Source: Numida meleagris | Lineage: Eukaryota; Chordata; Aves; Galliformes; Numididae | Direction: 5' to 3' | Assembly: GCF_002078875.1 (NCBI RefSeq) | Contig: NC_034414.1 | Coordinates: 11,709,348 to 11,773,347, forward strand | Length of the DNA: 64,000 nt | In this document: positions 52,801 to 58,542 of the stretch, piece by piece | How positions within the stretch are numbered: position 1 is the stretch's first letter | Layout of the letters: each line of letters opens with the position of its first letter | Translations under genes and position numbers: made by a program | The notes under the pieces: generated by a model | Database searches by the model: none | What the model was told of the DNA's origin: nothing | The model's input: the letters and a program-made list of their open reading frames with translations, nothing else

Positions 52801-54206
52801 TGTGTATCTGTAAAAGACCCAGTCCCTTCCCCAGCAGCAAGCCATGTGCATGTCACCAAACAGGGTGATGTCCATCTCATTAGCTATCCCACACTCTTTG
52901 CACCTGCTTACAGACCTCTCCTCCCCACAGCAGGACATGTTCATCCATTTTGTGCTGGTTCATAGCATGGGCCTTAAGGAAGGACTGCCCATTGGATTTG
53001 CTTTGGGTGTTTGGGAGAGAGGTTTGTTTAGTGTTTGGGTTTTATTAAACCATCTGAGAAGCACTTTTCAGGGTTGTTCCAGAATATCTGCACAGAAAGC
53101 TGTACTGTTGTGCTCCACCTCTTCTTTCTTCTCCAGGCCCACAACAGAAGACGTTGCCACAAAAGACTCAGACACCTGGGAGCCTCACTGTTTCCTTCTC
53201 TGGGCCAATGAATCCAATACCACTTAAGCATTCTTAATACAATACTGCTTTAAATTGAATGCAAATTAAATTAAAATGTCACATAATTTGAAATATAAAG
53301 CACTCACAAAGGCAGCCTTACAGACCACCACAGTAGGCTATTACAGCATGATGTCCGTGCTCTGTGATGTATGAAGAGAAGCATGTGAGGGCTAGAGGCT
53401 GGCGAGGCAGTGTTATAAGACCAGGAAAGAAAAGGGAAAGATATTTGATGTCACTCTATTCCTCTTGTTCTTTGAAATAGTTTTTACAAGTGATGTAGCA
53501 CTGAAGTTCTAGACTGCGTATAGGAAAGATACCTAGTCATCCAGTTACAGAAGGGATTCCAAGAGCAATCTAGCATGCAGCATGGGTGATGCCAGAAGGA
53601 AATGTACTGGGAACTAACATACATGATTCTGTGTCTCTAGAATAAACTGAGGAATGCAGGAGCAACCATTTCTGATTAAACAACAGCCCAAGAGGCAATG
53701 AATGTAGAAAAGCTAAAACAAAGGAAACGTGAGAAATTACAACAGAAAACAGTAATATTTTCGTGTATTTCAGTTTCAGTACAAACATTTCAGTTTCCTG
53801 TGAAGACATTTGAAATTTCTGTTATGTATACATGGTACTTAATGACACTTCAACTTTATGTAAGTATCCTATTTAGAATGCCTCTTTTTTTTCCCCCCCT
53901 TTTTCTTTAAATAAAGATCTAGAAGAGATTCCCTCTCCAGACCCCATGTGGAACAGTACTACAATCAAAAACATACTGTCAGAAGAAGTAGTAAATTTTT
54001 AAGCATCAAACAACTGTATGACGTTTTTGCTACAGTACCAGAAGTACTGTCAAACTACTAAGCCACTGTAAGTAAGTGTGTCACTATTTCAGAACTCTTG
54101 CCATGGGTATAGAGCTACTTACTCTTCTTGCAAAATAAATTCAATATTTTCTGGAGAAACCTGTCCTGTCACAGGATGTCTAAATGACGTGGTCTGCTGA
54201 TTATGG
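1633..54206 (-). CDS. PLEKHA7: PLEKHA7, 5'-partial, 20 constitutive-looking coding exons (whole-gene entry; introns included in the span)
   Basis: This entry joins the exons listed separately below. Together they encode about 1,048 residues plus stop (3,148 coding nt, cassette excluded). Residue numbers used here count from the first complete codon, a His at 54205. Seen order: second half of WW2 (1-28), PH domain (about 92-210), charged linker (219-380), proline-rich central block (381-582), coiled-coil block (about 620-745), second proline-rich block (772-880), basic tail ending GSVC-stop. PLEKHA7 is assigned over paralogues by the [10 protein letters not shown] linker, the [22 protein letters not shown] stretch and the tail [17 protein letters not shown]; as recalled, PLEKHA5 and PLEKHA6 differ clearly there. 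The recalled human protein is about 1,120 residues, so roughly 74 N-terminal residues lie beyond 64000. Family role: cytoplasmic zonula adherens protein that binds p120-catenin, CAMSAP3 and PDZD11. All introns are GT-AG except one probable GC-AG. Confidence 0.95.
1843..2242 (-). other. Intron between window exons 19 and 20 (400 bp)
   Basis: AT-rich, with donor gtaagt and acceptor cttcag. Nothing else is seen in it. Confidence 0.9.
2243..2322 (-). CDS. PLEKHA7: PLEKHA7 window exon 19
   Basis: Residues 953-979. Encodes [20 protein letters not shown], then LRRDRSK. Compare the STIA.YVTLR motif of paralogues. 80 nt, entry phase 1, exit phase 0; acceptor tacaaag, donor AAG|gtaagt. The linker after LRR is shorter than the recalled mammalian version. 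Confidence 0.93.
2323..3743 (-). other. Intron between window exons 18 and 19 (1.4 kb)
   Basis: Contains one CR1 insertion (2950-3501) on the plus strand; the rest is AT-rich unique sequence. Confidence 0.9.
2950..3501 (+). mobile_element. CR1 LINE, 3' fragment
   Basis: About 550 bp of a 5'-truncated chicken-repeat-1 non-LTR retrotransposon. It keeps the C-terminal part of the ORF2 (reverse transcriptase) reading frame, seen as [13 protein letters not shown] and [16 protein letters not shown], then the untranslated 3' end. It finishes in the diagnostic tail ATTCTATGATTCTATGA. The insertion is antisense to PLEKHA7. Confidence 0.95.
3744..3861 (-). CDS. PLEKHA7: PLEKHA7 window exon 18
   Basis: Residues 914-952 plus one base. 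Encodes [20 protein letters not shown], then [19 protein letters not shown]. The [10 protein letters not shown] motif is also found in the PLEKHA5 family, where it appears as YKSEPELTT. Acceptor ccacacag, donor CGTG|gtaagc, exit phase 1. Confidence 0.95.
3862..4115 (-). other. Short intron between window exons 17 and 18 (254 bp)
   Basis: Ends with gtgagc (donor) and ccacacag (acceptor). No repeat is visible. Confidence 0.9.
4116..4304 (-). CDS. PLEKHA7: PLEKHA7 window exon 17: proline-rich block and basic segment
   Basis: Residues 851-913. Encodes [20 protein letters not shown], then [20 protein letters not shown] and [20 protein letters not shown]. The APPRPPLP and VPPLP runs are potential SH3 or WW ligands. 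This is one of the best-conserved parts of the gene. 63 codons, phase 0/0; donor AGG|gtgagc. Confidence 0.97.
4305..4978 (-). other. Intron between window exons 16 and 17 (674 bp)
   Basis: Over a third of it is a CR1 3' fragment (4567-4824). The remainder shows nothing recognisable. Confidence 0.9.
4567..4824 (+). mobile_element. CR1 LINE, 3' end fragment
   Basis: About 260 bp matching the CR1 3' end: AAATACTTCTCCAAAAGAG, TGGAACGGGCTGCC, GGACTGGATGACCTTGGAGG and the tail TTCAATGATTCTATA. Antisense to PLEKHA7. Confidence 0.93.
4979..5217 (-). CDS. PLEKHA7: PLEKHA7 window exon 16: Ser/Pro-rich block
   Basis: Residues 771-850. After the split Glu it encodes [20 protein letters not shown], then [33 protein letters not shown] and [13 protein letters not shown]. 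The SLEVRLYPQ motif and the SP-rich composition match PLEKHA7. 79 complete codons; acceptor ccctatag, donor GTT|gtaagt, exit phase 0. Confidence 0.96.
5218..6300 (-). other. Intron between window exons 15 and 16 (1.1 kb)
   Basis: Holds an A-rich purine tract at about 5908-5946 and a short stretch at 5406-5440 resembling a hAT-type terminal sequence (see findings). No exon is seen. Confidence 0.85.
6301..6409 (-). CDS. PLEKHA7: PLEKHA7 window exon 15: end of coiled coil
   Basis: Residues 735-770 plus one base. Encodes [20 protein letters not shown], then [16 protein letters not shown]. The [11 protein letters not shown] motif is nearly invariant in PLEKHA5/6/7. Acceptor actatag, donor CCAG|gtaaag, exit phase 1. 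Confidence 0.96.
6410..9923 (-). other. Intron between window exons 14 and 15 (3.5 kb)
   Basis: AT-rich. The only clear element is a (TG)n(TA)n tract at 8595-8629 that can fold back on itself. No transposon or exon is recognised. Confidence 0.85.
8595..8629. repeat. (TG)n(TA)n simple repeat with hairpin potential
   Basis: A GTGTGTGTGTGTATATATA run is followed by TCAG and then TATACACACA, so the two arms are complementary around a short loop. Confidence 0.85.
9924..10025 (-). CDS. PLEKHA7: PLEKHA7 window exon 14: coiled coil
   Basis: Residues 701-734. Encodes [20 protein letters not shown], then [14 protein letters not shown]. The donor CAG|gtgggt is chosen because it gives the same length as recalled mammalian PLEKHA7 up to the conserved EK.QIQKDL of the next exon. 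A second, weaker GT (gtatct) lies 9 nt earlier and would drop the last three residues (VSQ). Phase 0/0. Confidence 0.94.
10026..11754 (-). other. Intron between window exons 13 and 14 (1.7 kb)
   Basis: Contains a short (TA)n(CA)n tract near 10170-10186. Otherwise nothing is recognised. Confidence 0.85.
11755..11904 (-). CDS. PLEKHA7: PLEKHA7 window exon 13: coiled coil
   Basis: Residues 651-700. Encodes [20 protein letters not shown], then [20 protein letters not shown] and [10 protein letters not shown]. Continues the heptad pattern of exon 12. 50 codons, phase 0/0; acceptor cttttag, donor ACA|gtacgt. Confidence 0.96.
11905..12624 (-). other. Intron between window exons 12 and 13 (720 bp)
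   Basis: AT-rich unique sequence; nothing else is seen. Confidence 0.9.
12625..12705 (-). CDS. PLEKHA7: PLEKHA7 window exon 12: coiled coil
   Basis: Residues 624-650. Encodes [20 protein letters not shown], then RALKENK. The CEQDR..QDLEDKI pattern is the conserved start of the PLEKHA coiled-coil region. 27 codons, phase 0/0, only 169 nt from the previous exon; donor AAA|gtaaga. Confidence 0.96.
12706..12874 (-). other. Short intron between window exons 11 and 12 (169 bp)
   Basis: Donor GAT|gtaagt, acceptor ttttcag. No repeat. Confidence 0.9.
12875..12943 (-). CDS. PLEKHA7: PLEKHA7 window exon 11
   Basis: Residues 601-623. 23 codons: [20 protein letters not shown], then DID. Phase 0/0; acceptor cctcgtag, donor GAT|gtaagt. 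Local CpG content is higher than in the surrounding intron. Confidence 0.95.
12944..18431 (-). other. Intron between window exons 10 and 11 (5.5 kb)
   Basis: AT-rich, with T-rich low complexity at about 13905-14000 and a polypurine tract at about 14800-14832. No transposon is recognised. A good acceptor-like site occurs near 17087, but no phase-compatible exon follows it. Confidence 0.85.
14800..14832 (+). repeat. Polypurine low-complexity tract
   Basis: GAAAAAAGAAGAAAAAGAAA-type run, so a pyrimidine tract on the gene strand. Confidence 0.8.
18432..18485 (-). CDS. PLEKHA7: PLEKHA7 window exon 10
   Basis: Residues 583-600. An 18-codon exon encoding [18 protein letters not shown], phase 0/0. 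Acceptor is acctaag, donor AAG|gtaagc. The heptad-like spacing of leucines suggests the start of helical, coiled-coil-prone sequence. Confidence 0.95.
18486..20263 (-). other. Intron between cassette exon and window exon 10 (1.8 kb)
   Basis: AT-rich unique sequence. No repeat or further exon is recognised. Confidence 0.8.
20264..20383 (-). CDS. PLEKHA7: Candidate PLEKHA7 alternative cassette exon ([13 protein letters not shown])
   Basis: Exactly 40 codons with no stop, phase 0 on both sides, inside the phase-0 intron between HGKS and ADDTY. It encodes [20 protein letters not shown], then [20 protein letters not shown]. The acceptor follows aaatacctgcag and the donor is CAG|gtcagc. As recalled, long isoforms of the paralogue PLEKHA5 carry a similar PEELTLLLI segment at the matching position (after LQGKT), whereas the common human PLEKHA7 isoform lacks it. 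It looks like an amphipathic helix and would lengthen the region before the coiled coil by 40 residues. Confidence 0.85.
20384..20772 (-). other. Intron between window exon 9 and cassette exon (389 bp)
   Basis: Nothing recognised apart from the flanking splice sites. Confidence 0.8.
20773..20859 (-). CDS. PLEKHA7: PLEKHA7 window exon 9
   Basis: Residues 554-582. Encodes [20 protein letters not shown], then SAPSLHGKS. 29 codons, phase 0/0; acceptor tcttacag, donor TCG|gtaagt. The alternative cassette at 20264-20383 would be joined right after this exon. Confidence 0.96.
21526..21557. repeat. T-rich homopolymer tract
   Basis: Near-continuous T interrupted by two C residues. Confidence 0.9.
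22654..22669. repeat. (TA)n microsatellite
   Basis: Eight TA units within a longer TA/CA-rich stretch. Confidence 0.9.
22944..23463 (-). CDS. PLEKHA7: PLEKHA7 window exon 8: central proline-rich, p120-catenin-binding region
   Basis: Residues 380-553, the largest exon. Segments seen are [79 protein letters not shown] and [17 protein letters not shown]. The [10 protein letters not shown] block is shared across PLEKHA5/6/7. The p120-catenin-binding part of mammalian PLEKHA7 is reported within the middle of the protein, overlapping this exon and the next ones. Acceptor follows a C-rich tract ending ttcacag; donor AAG|gtttgt is weak. Confidence 0.97.
23464..28676 (-). other. Intron between window exons 7 and 8 (5.2 kb)
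   Basis: Contains A-rich tracts at 24450-24500, a poly-T run at 27495-27510 and other short homopolymers. No transposon or exon is recognised; the longest open frame (26891-27253, minus) has no family resemblance. Confidence 0.8.
28677..29162 (-). CDS. PLEKHA7: PLEKHA7 window exon 7: charged linker after PH
   Basis: Residues 218-379. It begins [20 protein letters not shown], passes through a strongly charged stretch ([20 protein letters not shown]), then EKNGTLPSS and [20 protein letters not shown]. The two ends are well conserved with recalled PLEKHA7; the charged middle is not. One long open frame of 161 complete codons; acceptor ttttcag, donor AAAG|gttagt, exit phase 2. Confidence 0.96.
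29163..31168 (-). other. Intron between window exons 6 and 7 (2.0 kb, probable GC-AG)
   Basis: Begins gcaagt and ends ttttcag on the gene strand. Contains one short CR1 3' end at 30041-30153. Confidence 0.85.
30041..30153 (+). mobile_element. CR1 LINE, short 3' end fragment
   Basis: Matches the last ~110 bp of CR1: GGGCTCTGAGCAACCTGATC, GTTGGATTAGGTGACCTTTA, TCCCTTTCAACTC and the tail ATTCTATGATTCTGTGATGA. Antisense to PLEKHA7. Confidence 0.92.
31163..31170 (-). other. Probable GC-type 5' splice site (GC-AG intron)
   Basis: The exon 6 end reads AAGAG|gcaagt on the gene strand, matching the known consensus of GC donors. Exon 7 needs two donated bases (AG + A = Arg), which only this site supplies. 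The next possible GT, after AGGCAA, would break the frame. Confidence 0.8.
31169..31347 (-). CDS. PLEKHA7: PLEKHA7 window exon 6: end of PH domain with 20-residue insert
   Basis: Residues 159-218. It starts [14 protein letters not shown], continues [20 protein letters not shown], and ends with the PH C-terminal helix [10 protein letters not shown] and TRSSLK. Compared with a standard PLEKHA PH domain, the first 20 codons are an insertion, and an in-frame acceptor exists at their end (see separate entry). Only a donor at AAG AG|gcaagt keeps the phase to the next exon, so this intron seems to begin with GC. Reading through instead gives RQVPYTSS and a stop. Confidence 0.95.
31287..31289 (-). 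other. Alternative in-frame 3' splice site inside exon 6
   Basis: On the gene strand the bases before 31287 read TTATTGGCTCTCAG, a usable acceptor. It is 60 nt downstream of the first acceptor (31348-31349) and in the same phase. Its use would join SFK directly to [11 protein letters not shown], the usual PLEKHA PH arrangement. Both acceptors are followed by similar sequence, including a shared CAGGGATGCGG. Usage is inferred, not shown. Confidence 0.6.
34977..35032. repeat. 28-bp tandem duplication, two copies
   Basis: Units 34977-35004 and 35005-35032 differ at one base; the shared core is ATATGAAGAAATACAATCAA. The following bases keep an AATCAA rhythm. Confidence 0.95.
35790..35957 (-). 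other. CpG-rich, stop-free segment; possible unrecognised exon or element remnant
   Basis: On the gene strand it is preceded by ttttgtattatttag and followed by gtacgc, giving 56 codons without a stop, in phase 0 like the host intron. It would start [22 protein letters not shown] and CpG content stand out from the AT-rich intron. I do not recognise the sequence; insertion here would fall inside the PH domain, so an exapted or mobile-element origin is at least as likely as a real exon. Confidence 0.3.
36290..36530 (+). mobile_element. CR1 LINE, 3' end fragment
   Basis: Recognised by AGGAGATTTAGATTAGGTAT, CAGAGGGTGGTGAGGCACTG, GGGCAGCCTGATCTAG and CTGGATGATCTTCAAGGTC. The final tail is degraded. 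Antisense to PLEKHA7. Confidence 0.92.
38020..38120 (-). CDS. PLEKHA7: PLEKHA7 window exon 5: PH domain core
   Basis: Residues 125-158. The split Asp codon is followed by [20 protein letters not shown], then [13 protein letters not shown]. The LGSI.LPSY pattern is typical of PLEKHA PH domains. Acceptor ttctgcag, donor AAG|gtacgg, exit phase 0. Confidence 0.96.
38121..39290 (-). other. Intron between window exons 4 and 5 (1.2 kb)
   Basis: Contains an old CR1 fragment (38230-38462). Nothing else is recognised. Confidence 0.85.
38230..38462 (+). mobile_element. Diverged CR1 LINE fragment
   Basis: Degenerate match to the CR1 3' region: TTAGAATGGATATAAGGAGA, GGAGGCTGTGTCATCTCCA, CACTGGAGGTTTTCAA and GCCTGGTCTGACCTCC. 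More diverged than the other copies and lacks the terminal repeat. Antisense to PLEKHA7. Confidence 0.8.
39291..39363 (-). CDS. PLEKHA7: PLEKHA7 window exon 4: PH domain, phosphoinositide-binding loop
   Basis: Residues 101-124 plus one base. Encodes [15 protein letters not shown], then ADYCLFYYK. The LWKRRWFVL motif is the beta1-beta2 region that carries the basic lipid-contacting residues in PLEKHA-type PH domains. Acceptor tttcag, donor AAAG|gtacgt, exit phase 1. Confidence 0.96.
39364..41073 (-). other. Intron between window exons 3 and 4 (1.7 kb)
   Basis: No repeat or exon is recognised. Confidence 0.85.
41074..41178 (-). CDS. PLEKHA7: PLEKHA7 window exon 3: PH domain entry
   Basis: Residues 66-100. 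It contains [20 protein letters not shown], then IVRGWLHKQ, the first beta strand of a PH domain. The basic patch just before the PH domain is shared with other PLEKHA proteins. Exactly 35 codons, phase 0 on both sides; acceptor tttacag, donor CAG|gtaagt. Confidence 0.96.
42824..42869. repeat. 23-bp tandem duplication, two copies
   Basis: CCTGTATGTTTTATATCAAT is followed directly by CCTGTATATTTTATATCAAT, with one mismatch in the shared core. Confidence 0.9.
43436..43455. repeat. (TA)n(CA)n microsatellite
   Basis: ATATATATACACACACACA-type run. Confidence 0.9.
45812..45923 (-). CDS. PLEKHA7: PLEKHA7 window exon 2: Ser/Thr linker between WW2 and PH
   Basis: Residues 28-65. The first base completes the Glu codon split from exon 1. 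It encodes [20 protein letters not shown] and then a Thr/Val/Ala-rich stretch to RPGSK. The [10 protein letters not shown] string is the best single marker for PLEKHA7 against its paralogues. Acceptor is ttttctag, donor AAG|gtaagg, exit phase 0. No folded domain is visible; it is probably a flexible, phosphorylatable linker. Confidence 0.96.
46782..46801. repeat. (ACC)n microsatellite
   Basis: About six ACC units after a poly-A run. Confidence 0.9.
47750..48683 (-). mobile_element. CR1 LINE, ~930 bp fragment, sense to PLEKHA7
   Basis: The longest CR1 copy here, on the minus strand and so co-oriented with the gene. Translated pieces of ORF2 include [20 protein letters not shown], then [20 protein letters not shown], then [18 protein letters not shown]. 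These fall in different frames and are separated by stops, so the element is dead. It is 5' truncated and the terminal repeat is not visible. Confidence 0.95.
49024..49228. repeat. 22-bp minisatellite interrupted by an assembly gap
   Basis: At least 8.6 nearly identical copies of GAGGAAGCTAAGAAGAACGA plus CA, 95 bp on each side of a run of 15 N (49119-49133). On the gene strand each unit contains TTCTTCTTAG, which resembles a 3' splice site. Copy number is unresolved because of the gap. Confidence 0.97.
49119..49133. other. Assembly gap (15 N)
   Basis: Lies inside the 22-bp array; its length does not fit the repeat phase (see findings). Confidence 1.
54123..54206 (-). CDS. PLEKHA7: PLEKHA7 window exon 1: second half of WW domain 2
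   Basis: Residues 1-28. Translates as [15 protein letters not shown] followed by [11 protein letters not shown], the C-terminal half of a WW domain. The usual second Trp is replaced by Phe (TTSFRHP), as recalled for WW2 of PLEKHA7. The acceptor lies in a long pyrimidine tract ending ttcctttcag; the donor is gtaagt. It is entered in phase 1 (the first base completes an Asp codon) and leaves in phase 2. The WW pair of this family binds PDZD11. Confidence 0.95.
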
Positions 54207-57009
54207 CTGAAAGGAAAACAAAAAGAAAAAAAGAAAAAAAATTAATATTGGAGTGCTAAACTGCTTAAAATATAACTATGATACCCCAAAAGGCAGAACT
54301 GTATATTGATGCTTTACTTCTGCTACTCTAGCATTTCTCTTAGGTAATTTCCAAGCTTCTTGCTCCATTCTTGTTGACTCTGTCAATGGCACATTATACT
54401 TTTAATTATTAAACAGGCTCATGTTTTAGAAGTAAACTAGTTGCAAACCTTACTAATGGAGAAGCACTTGATGTTATGATTATTTACATCTGATTGTAAC
54501 CAAATTATATAAACGCCAACATAAAAACTACAATACATAAATTATTCATTTGTACTTCTATGAATATCACAGAGAAGACCAGTAAAACATTCCAATATGC
54601 TGCTGGATGGTTCACAGTCCCACACAATTTGTAATATTTTATGAGTCCACAGAGATGTTTTGTGGAAGCCATTTATTACATTCATTCTTTTTCCCTTGGT
54701 TTGGTATTTATCTTCCATGATTTTTCTTTACATCCCCACCCACAGGATTATATATAAAGCTTAGCTGTTCAGTCGTATGCCTTAGATAAAAGAACATAGC
54801 TTAATATTTCATCCAAGCTGAATTAAAATTGTGCCGTTTCTTTAATCAACTTTCTCCTCAGACTCCTATCTACATGTTTTGCTACCCTCTAGGAAATATT
54901 ACTGTCCATTAAGTGTTGCCCATTAATTCATCTATCTGCATAACTGTACTCATATAATGCAAAAATGTGGAGTGAAAGTTTATTTCAAGATAAACAAGTA
55001 GTCTCTTTTCCTCCCAAAGTATATCATTTGAATTAGTTGTACAGAAAGGCAATTTCCACAGATCTTCATATAGTAAGCCCCTTATTCTGAAGCTCTGTCC
55101 AAAGGAGCAGTCTATAAAAATCACAAATCTTAAAGAAATAAAATATGGAAGATCTTATTTCTTAATTACTATGGTTGTGGATGATGCACTGCTAGGGAGC
55201 CCTAGAATGAGAGGGACTTGGGAACCAGGAGTTCACCTCTTTAAGGTTCTGAAGTTCTATGCCAGGAGTTAACAACATTTAGGTAAAACATCCAAAACTA
55301 GAATTCCCACCAAATAAGACAAAAGCTTAAAACCATTCAAGAAAACAAAAATACAAAATTATAAAATATTAAGGCTGTTAAAAAGCAACAACAACTAAAA
55401 CCCTCTGCATTTTTCCATTTTAGAGAAGATTTGGGGTTGTTCCCCCTCTCCACCCTGTAATGCTGAGCCACTTCAGGTCTTACAGATGTGACCTAACAGT
55501 CTAGCATAGTCAGACATTCTCCTAGAAACAGTCAGGCATAAAGAAATATTTTAGGGTTTCGAAGTAAATGTACTCCAAAAAGATAACAGCTTTCCAACAG
55601 CATACAGAACACCTGAAAATCAACCAGCTCATGCATCCGCAACATTCAGATGTAAATAGCTCAGGACAGGCCTGGATCGAAGAACCCAAGTGGCTGAGTC
55701 TCCTCTCATTTCTTACTGATACTGCTCCCAGGAAGTCCATTTAGACAACGAACAGCAGAGGAAGCTTTCTGCACTGTAAACCTTCCACTCCTTTTCCAAT
55801 ATGCCTTGCTACACAGCGTCATAAATACGGGAGCAATATAATAAACGCCGCCAATGATAAAATGAGAGCAGTGACAACTTATATTACACCAAAAGGACTT
55901 TCCCCAGCCCCAGCTATTACAAAACTGCAGCCTTATAGCTATTAAGAGCAGTGAGGAACAGGAGGCCACCAAGCATGCACCGCAGCAGGGCAACACTCAT
56001 TGACCCAGCAATGAACCAAGCCCACGGCAAAGGTGGGTTGGGAGCAGACTCCTCAGAATTCCCATTCCATCAGGGGTCTGGAGAAAGCAGTTACAGTAAT
56101 CCTGCAATGTTAACATCTACAAAGCAACCATCTTTTTCTTCTAAGAGGACTCAGAAGCATTGTATTGTAAAGAGGCAGCACTCAAACCTAAGTTTATATT
56201 CTAATTTTGGGCATACATGCAAAGATAGGAAGAGGAACTTTGAGATTTTTTCAAATAAATGAATAAATAAACAATAGCAGTAACAATTAAATTTCTTTTC
56301 ATCAGACAGTCTGAACAGTTTTAAGCTATTTCCTTTGCAATCAGGACCAAAGCAGCCCATTTAACCTTCAATCCATCGGCTCCAACTACCAAGAGGAACG
56401 TAATTACGTTGTCAGCTGTAAAAATGAAAGTACGATGTCAGCTTTATTCTCCAGAGGCTGACAAACTGTCAACAAATTTTCATCTGCAGGCTTTTAGTCA
56501 TTAATAACTCCATAATTAAGAGTAAGAAAAGGGATTCTATTCCAGAAGTGCTCAAGGGCTATTTAGGACATGAAGTTTTCCATCATACCATACTTGCACT
56601 TTTACAAACCTTCTATTATTTCCCATGAAAGAAATTCACCAGCCCTTCAGAAGATGAATTACTTCTGTTGCTGTAATTCCTGAGCAAGTTCTCCATTTAT
56701 GAGCAGTTTTCCCCTTTGAACGGTTGGAGCGGAGGAACAGAAGCGCAGCCATGTTACTACATAAAGCAGAGATAGGAATTTCACAGACGAGGTCACTCAC
56801 CCAAAACAGAAACTTTCTGCAATCTTTGGACACGCTAGGAGGAGAGAAACAGCGGCTTTGCACAACATAGTGGTTTATGCAAATTTGAAAAGCAAGGGTT
56901 TAAATGTTTTGCCTTGTAGGACTCATTAAGAATAAGCAATACCATTCAAAATAATCTATACAATAGGTAACTAATGCCTTGCAACAAGGTATTAGGGAGC
57001 AGGGAGATT

Positions 57010-57205
57010 TCTATCCACAGAGGGCAGACACTGGAAGAGGTTGCCTAGCAAGGCTGTGGAATCTCCATCCTTGGAAATGTTCAGAGCAAGAATAAGAGCA
57101 AGATCAGGCCCTGAGCAATCTCATCCTAAATTGGTTCCGGGTTTGAAGCTGGGCTTGAGCTGAACAGGAGGGGTTGGATCCAGTAAGGTCCAAGGATTTC
57201 TTCCC
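57010..57205 (+). mobile_element. CR1 LINE, 3' end fragment
   Basis: Recognised by GAGGTTGCCTAGCAAGGCTG, TGGAATCTCCATCCTTGGAA, CAGGCCCTGAGCAATCTCAT and AGGAGGGGTTGGATCCAGTA. Antisense to PLEKHA7. Confidence 0.9.
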
Positions 57206-58524
57206 ACCGGAATGACATCATTCCATCAGTCTCTGTTGCTTCCTCCATCCCACTCCTCAGATAGCACTCAATTCTTATAATGCCTTTGAAACTTTTCACA
57301 GCATTTAAATAGATGTAGCCCAAACATATTAGCAGTGCCTTGTCTTTAATAGAATGAAACAAAGAAATCATGAGCCACCACTCTTCATGCCTCTTCTGTT
57401 CCTTTTTCGCTAGATGGAGCCTTGACACATCTGGAAAAAGTGGAGAAAGCTCACAATGCTTCACCATGGGATCCCTCACTGCCACACGACTTGTACTAGC
57501 ACAGCACCGTGCTAACTACCGTGGCCAACTCTAGACACCTATGAAAGCCAGATGCTTGAAGAGGTACCACAATTTCACCTCCTCCACATACCTTCACAGC
57601 TCACCTCCTGTCCAGCTCAGCTCCTTGGTGAGTGGGAGACCAGCAAACAGACAGATACTGATATCCTTGCTGACACCTTGCTGCTTGCCATCAGAGTACA
57701 GCCTACAAGATTTCTCAAGTATTACTGATTAAGCAAGTCAGCAAATTTGACACTGCCTACCATTTGCTTTCACTAACATAACTCATAGATCATGAAATTT
57801 AACCAATTTAAATACAGAAAACAAAACAAAACAAAAAAAACAACTGCAATCCAGTTCTCCAGTACTACAATTTGCAAAGGCTGGCCCTTTTGACCACATG
57901 GATCCTTTTAAGGATCTCAGTCAAAACAACTTCACCTATTTCCTTCCTTCAGTTTGTTCTGTATTTGAGTCAAAGCCAAATTTCAATAACTAATTTCTGG
58001 CCATGACTGATGTTGATGACCTTGTGTTTGAAGTCACATGAATTTATATATTGCCTCTAAATTAATTTAAATGCCCAGACAGCTGAATCTTGAAATGTGT
58101 GAATCAATTATTGATTAAGTCTACAACACATTAACAACAAATTTATAGATGGCAAGCATAATTCCTGTTGTCATTGGATGGACTATCCTATAAATTATTA
58201 CAAGCCATTTCTATAATGTATATTTTTCCCTGCTGGCTGAGCGCTTTATGTGTACCTGCAAGAACAGACAAGCATGAGCAGTTTTATCTTGAATGCCCCA
58301 TATGGACACAGTGGCTATGGGTGAGCATCCTGCTTCTAAGAGAGGCACTGCTGTGGGGCAGCTGACAGCAGAACTTAAGCAGGGAAGAAATGTTGGTCAG
58401 CAGCAAGTTCTCCAAATAGGAAAAGTGCTTGTATCTAACCTGGCCAACAGTCAGATATGGTTTGCTTCATTTCATAACGCATTTCTGAAATGTGAATAGC
58501 TTCAAAATAATTTCAGCGTTGTCC

Positions 58525-58542
58525 TTATATATATATATATAT
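58525..58542. repeat. (TA)n microsatellite
   Basis: Nine TA-type units. Confidence 0.9.

Larger units (their letters stand above)
45924..54122 (-). other. Intron between window exons 1 and 2 (8.2 kb)
   Basis: Contains an (ACC)n repeat (46782-46801), a 101-codon open frame of unknown meaning (47057-47362), the longest CR1 copy (47750-48683) and the 22-bp minisatellite with an assembly gap (49024-49228). The stretch 49230-54122 shows no recognisable transposon. Confidence 0.85.
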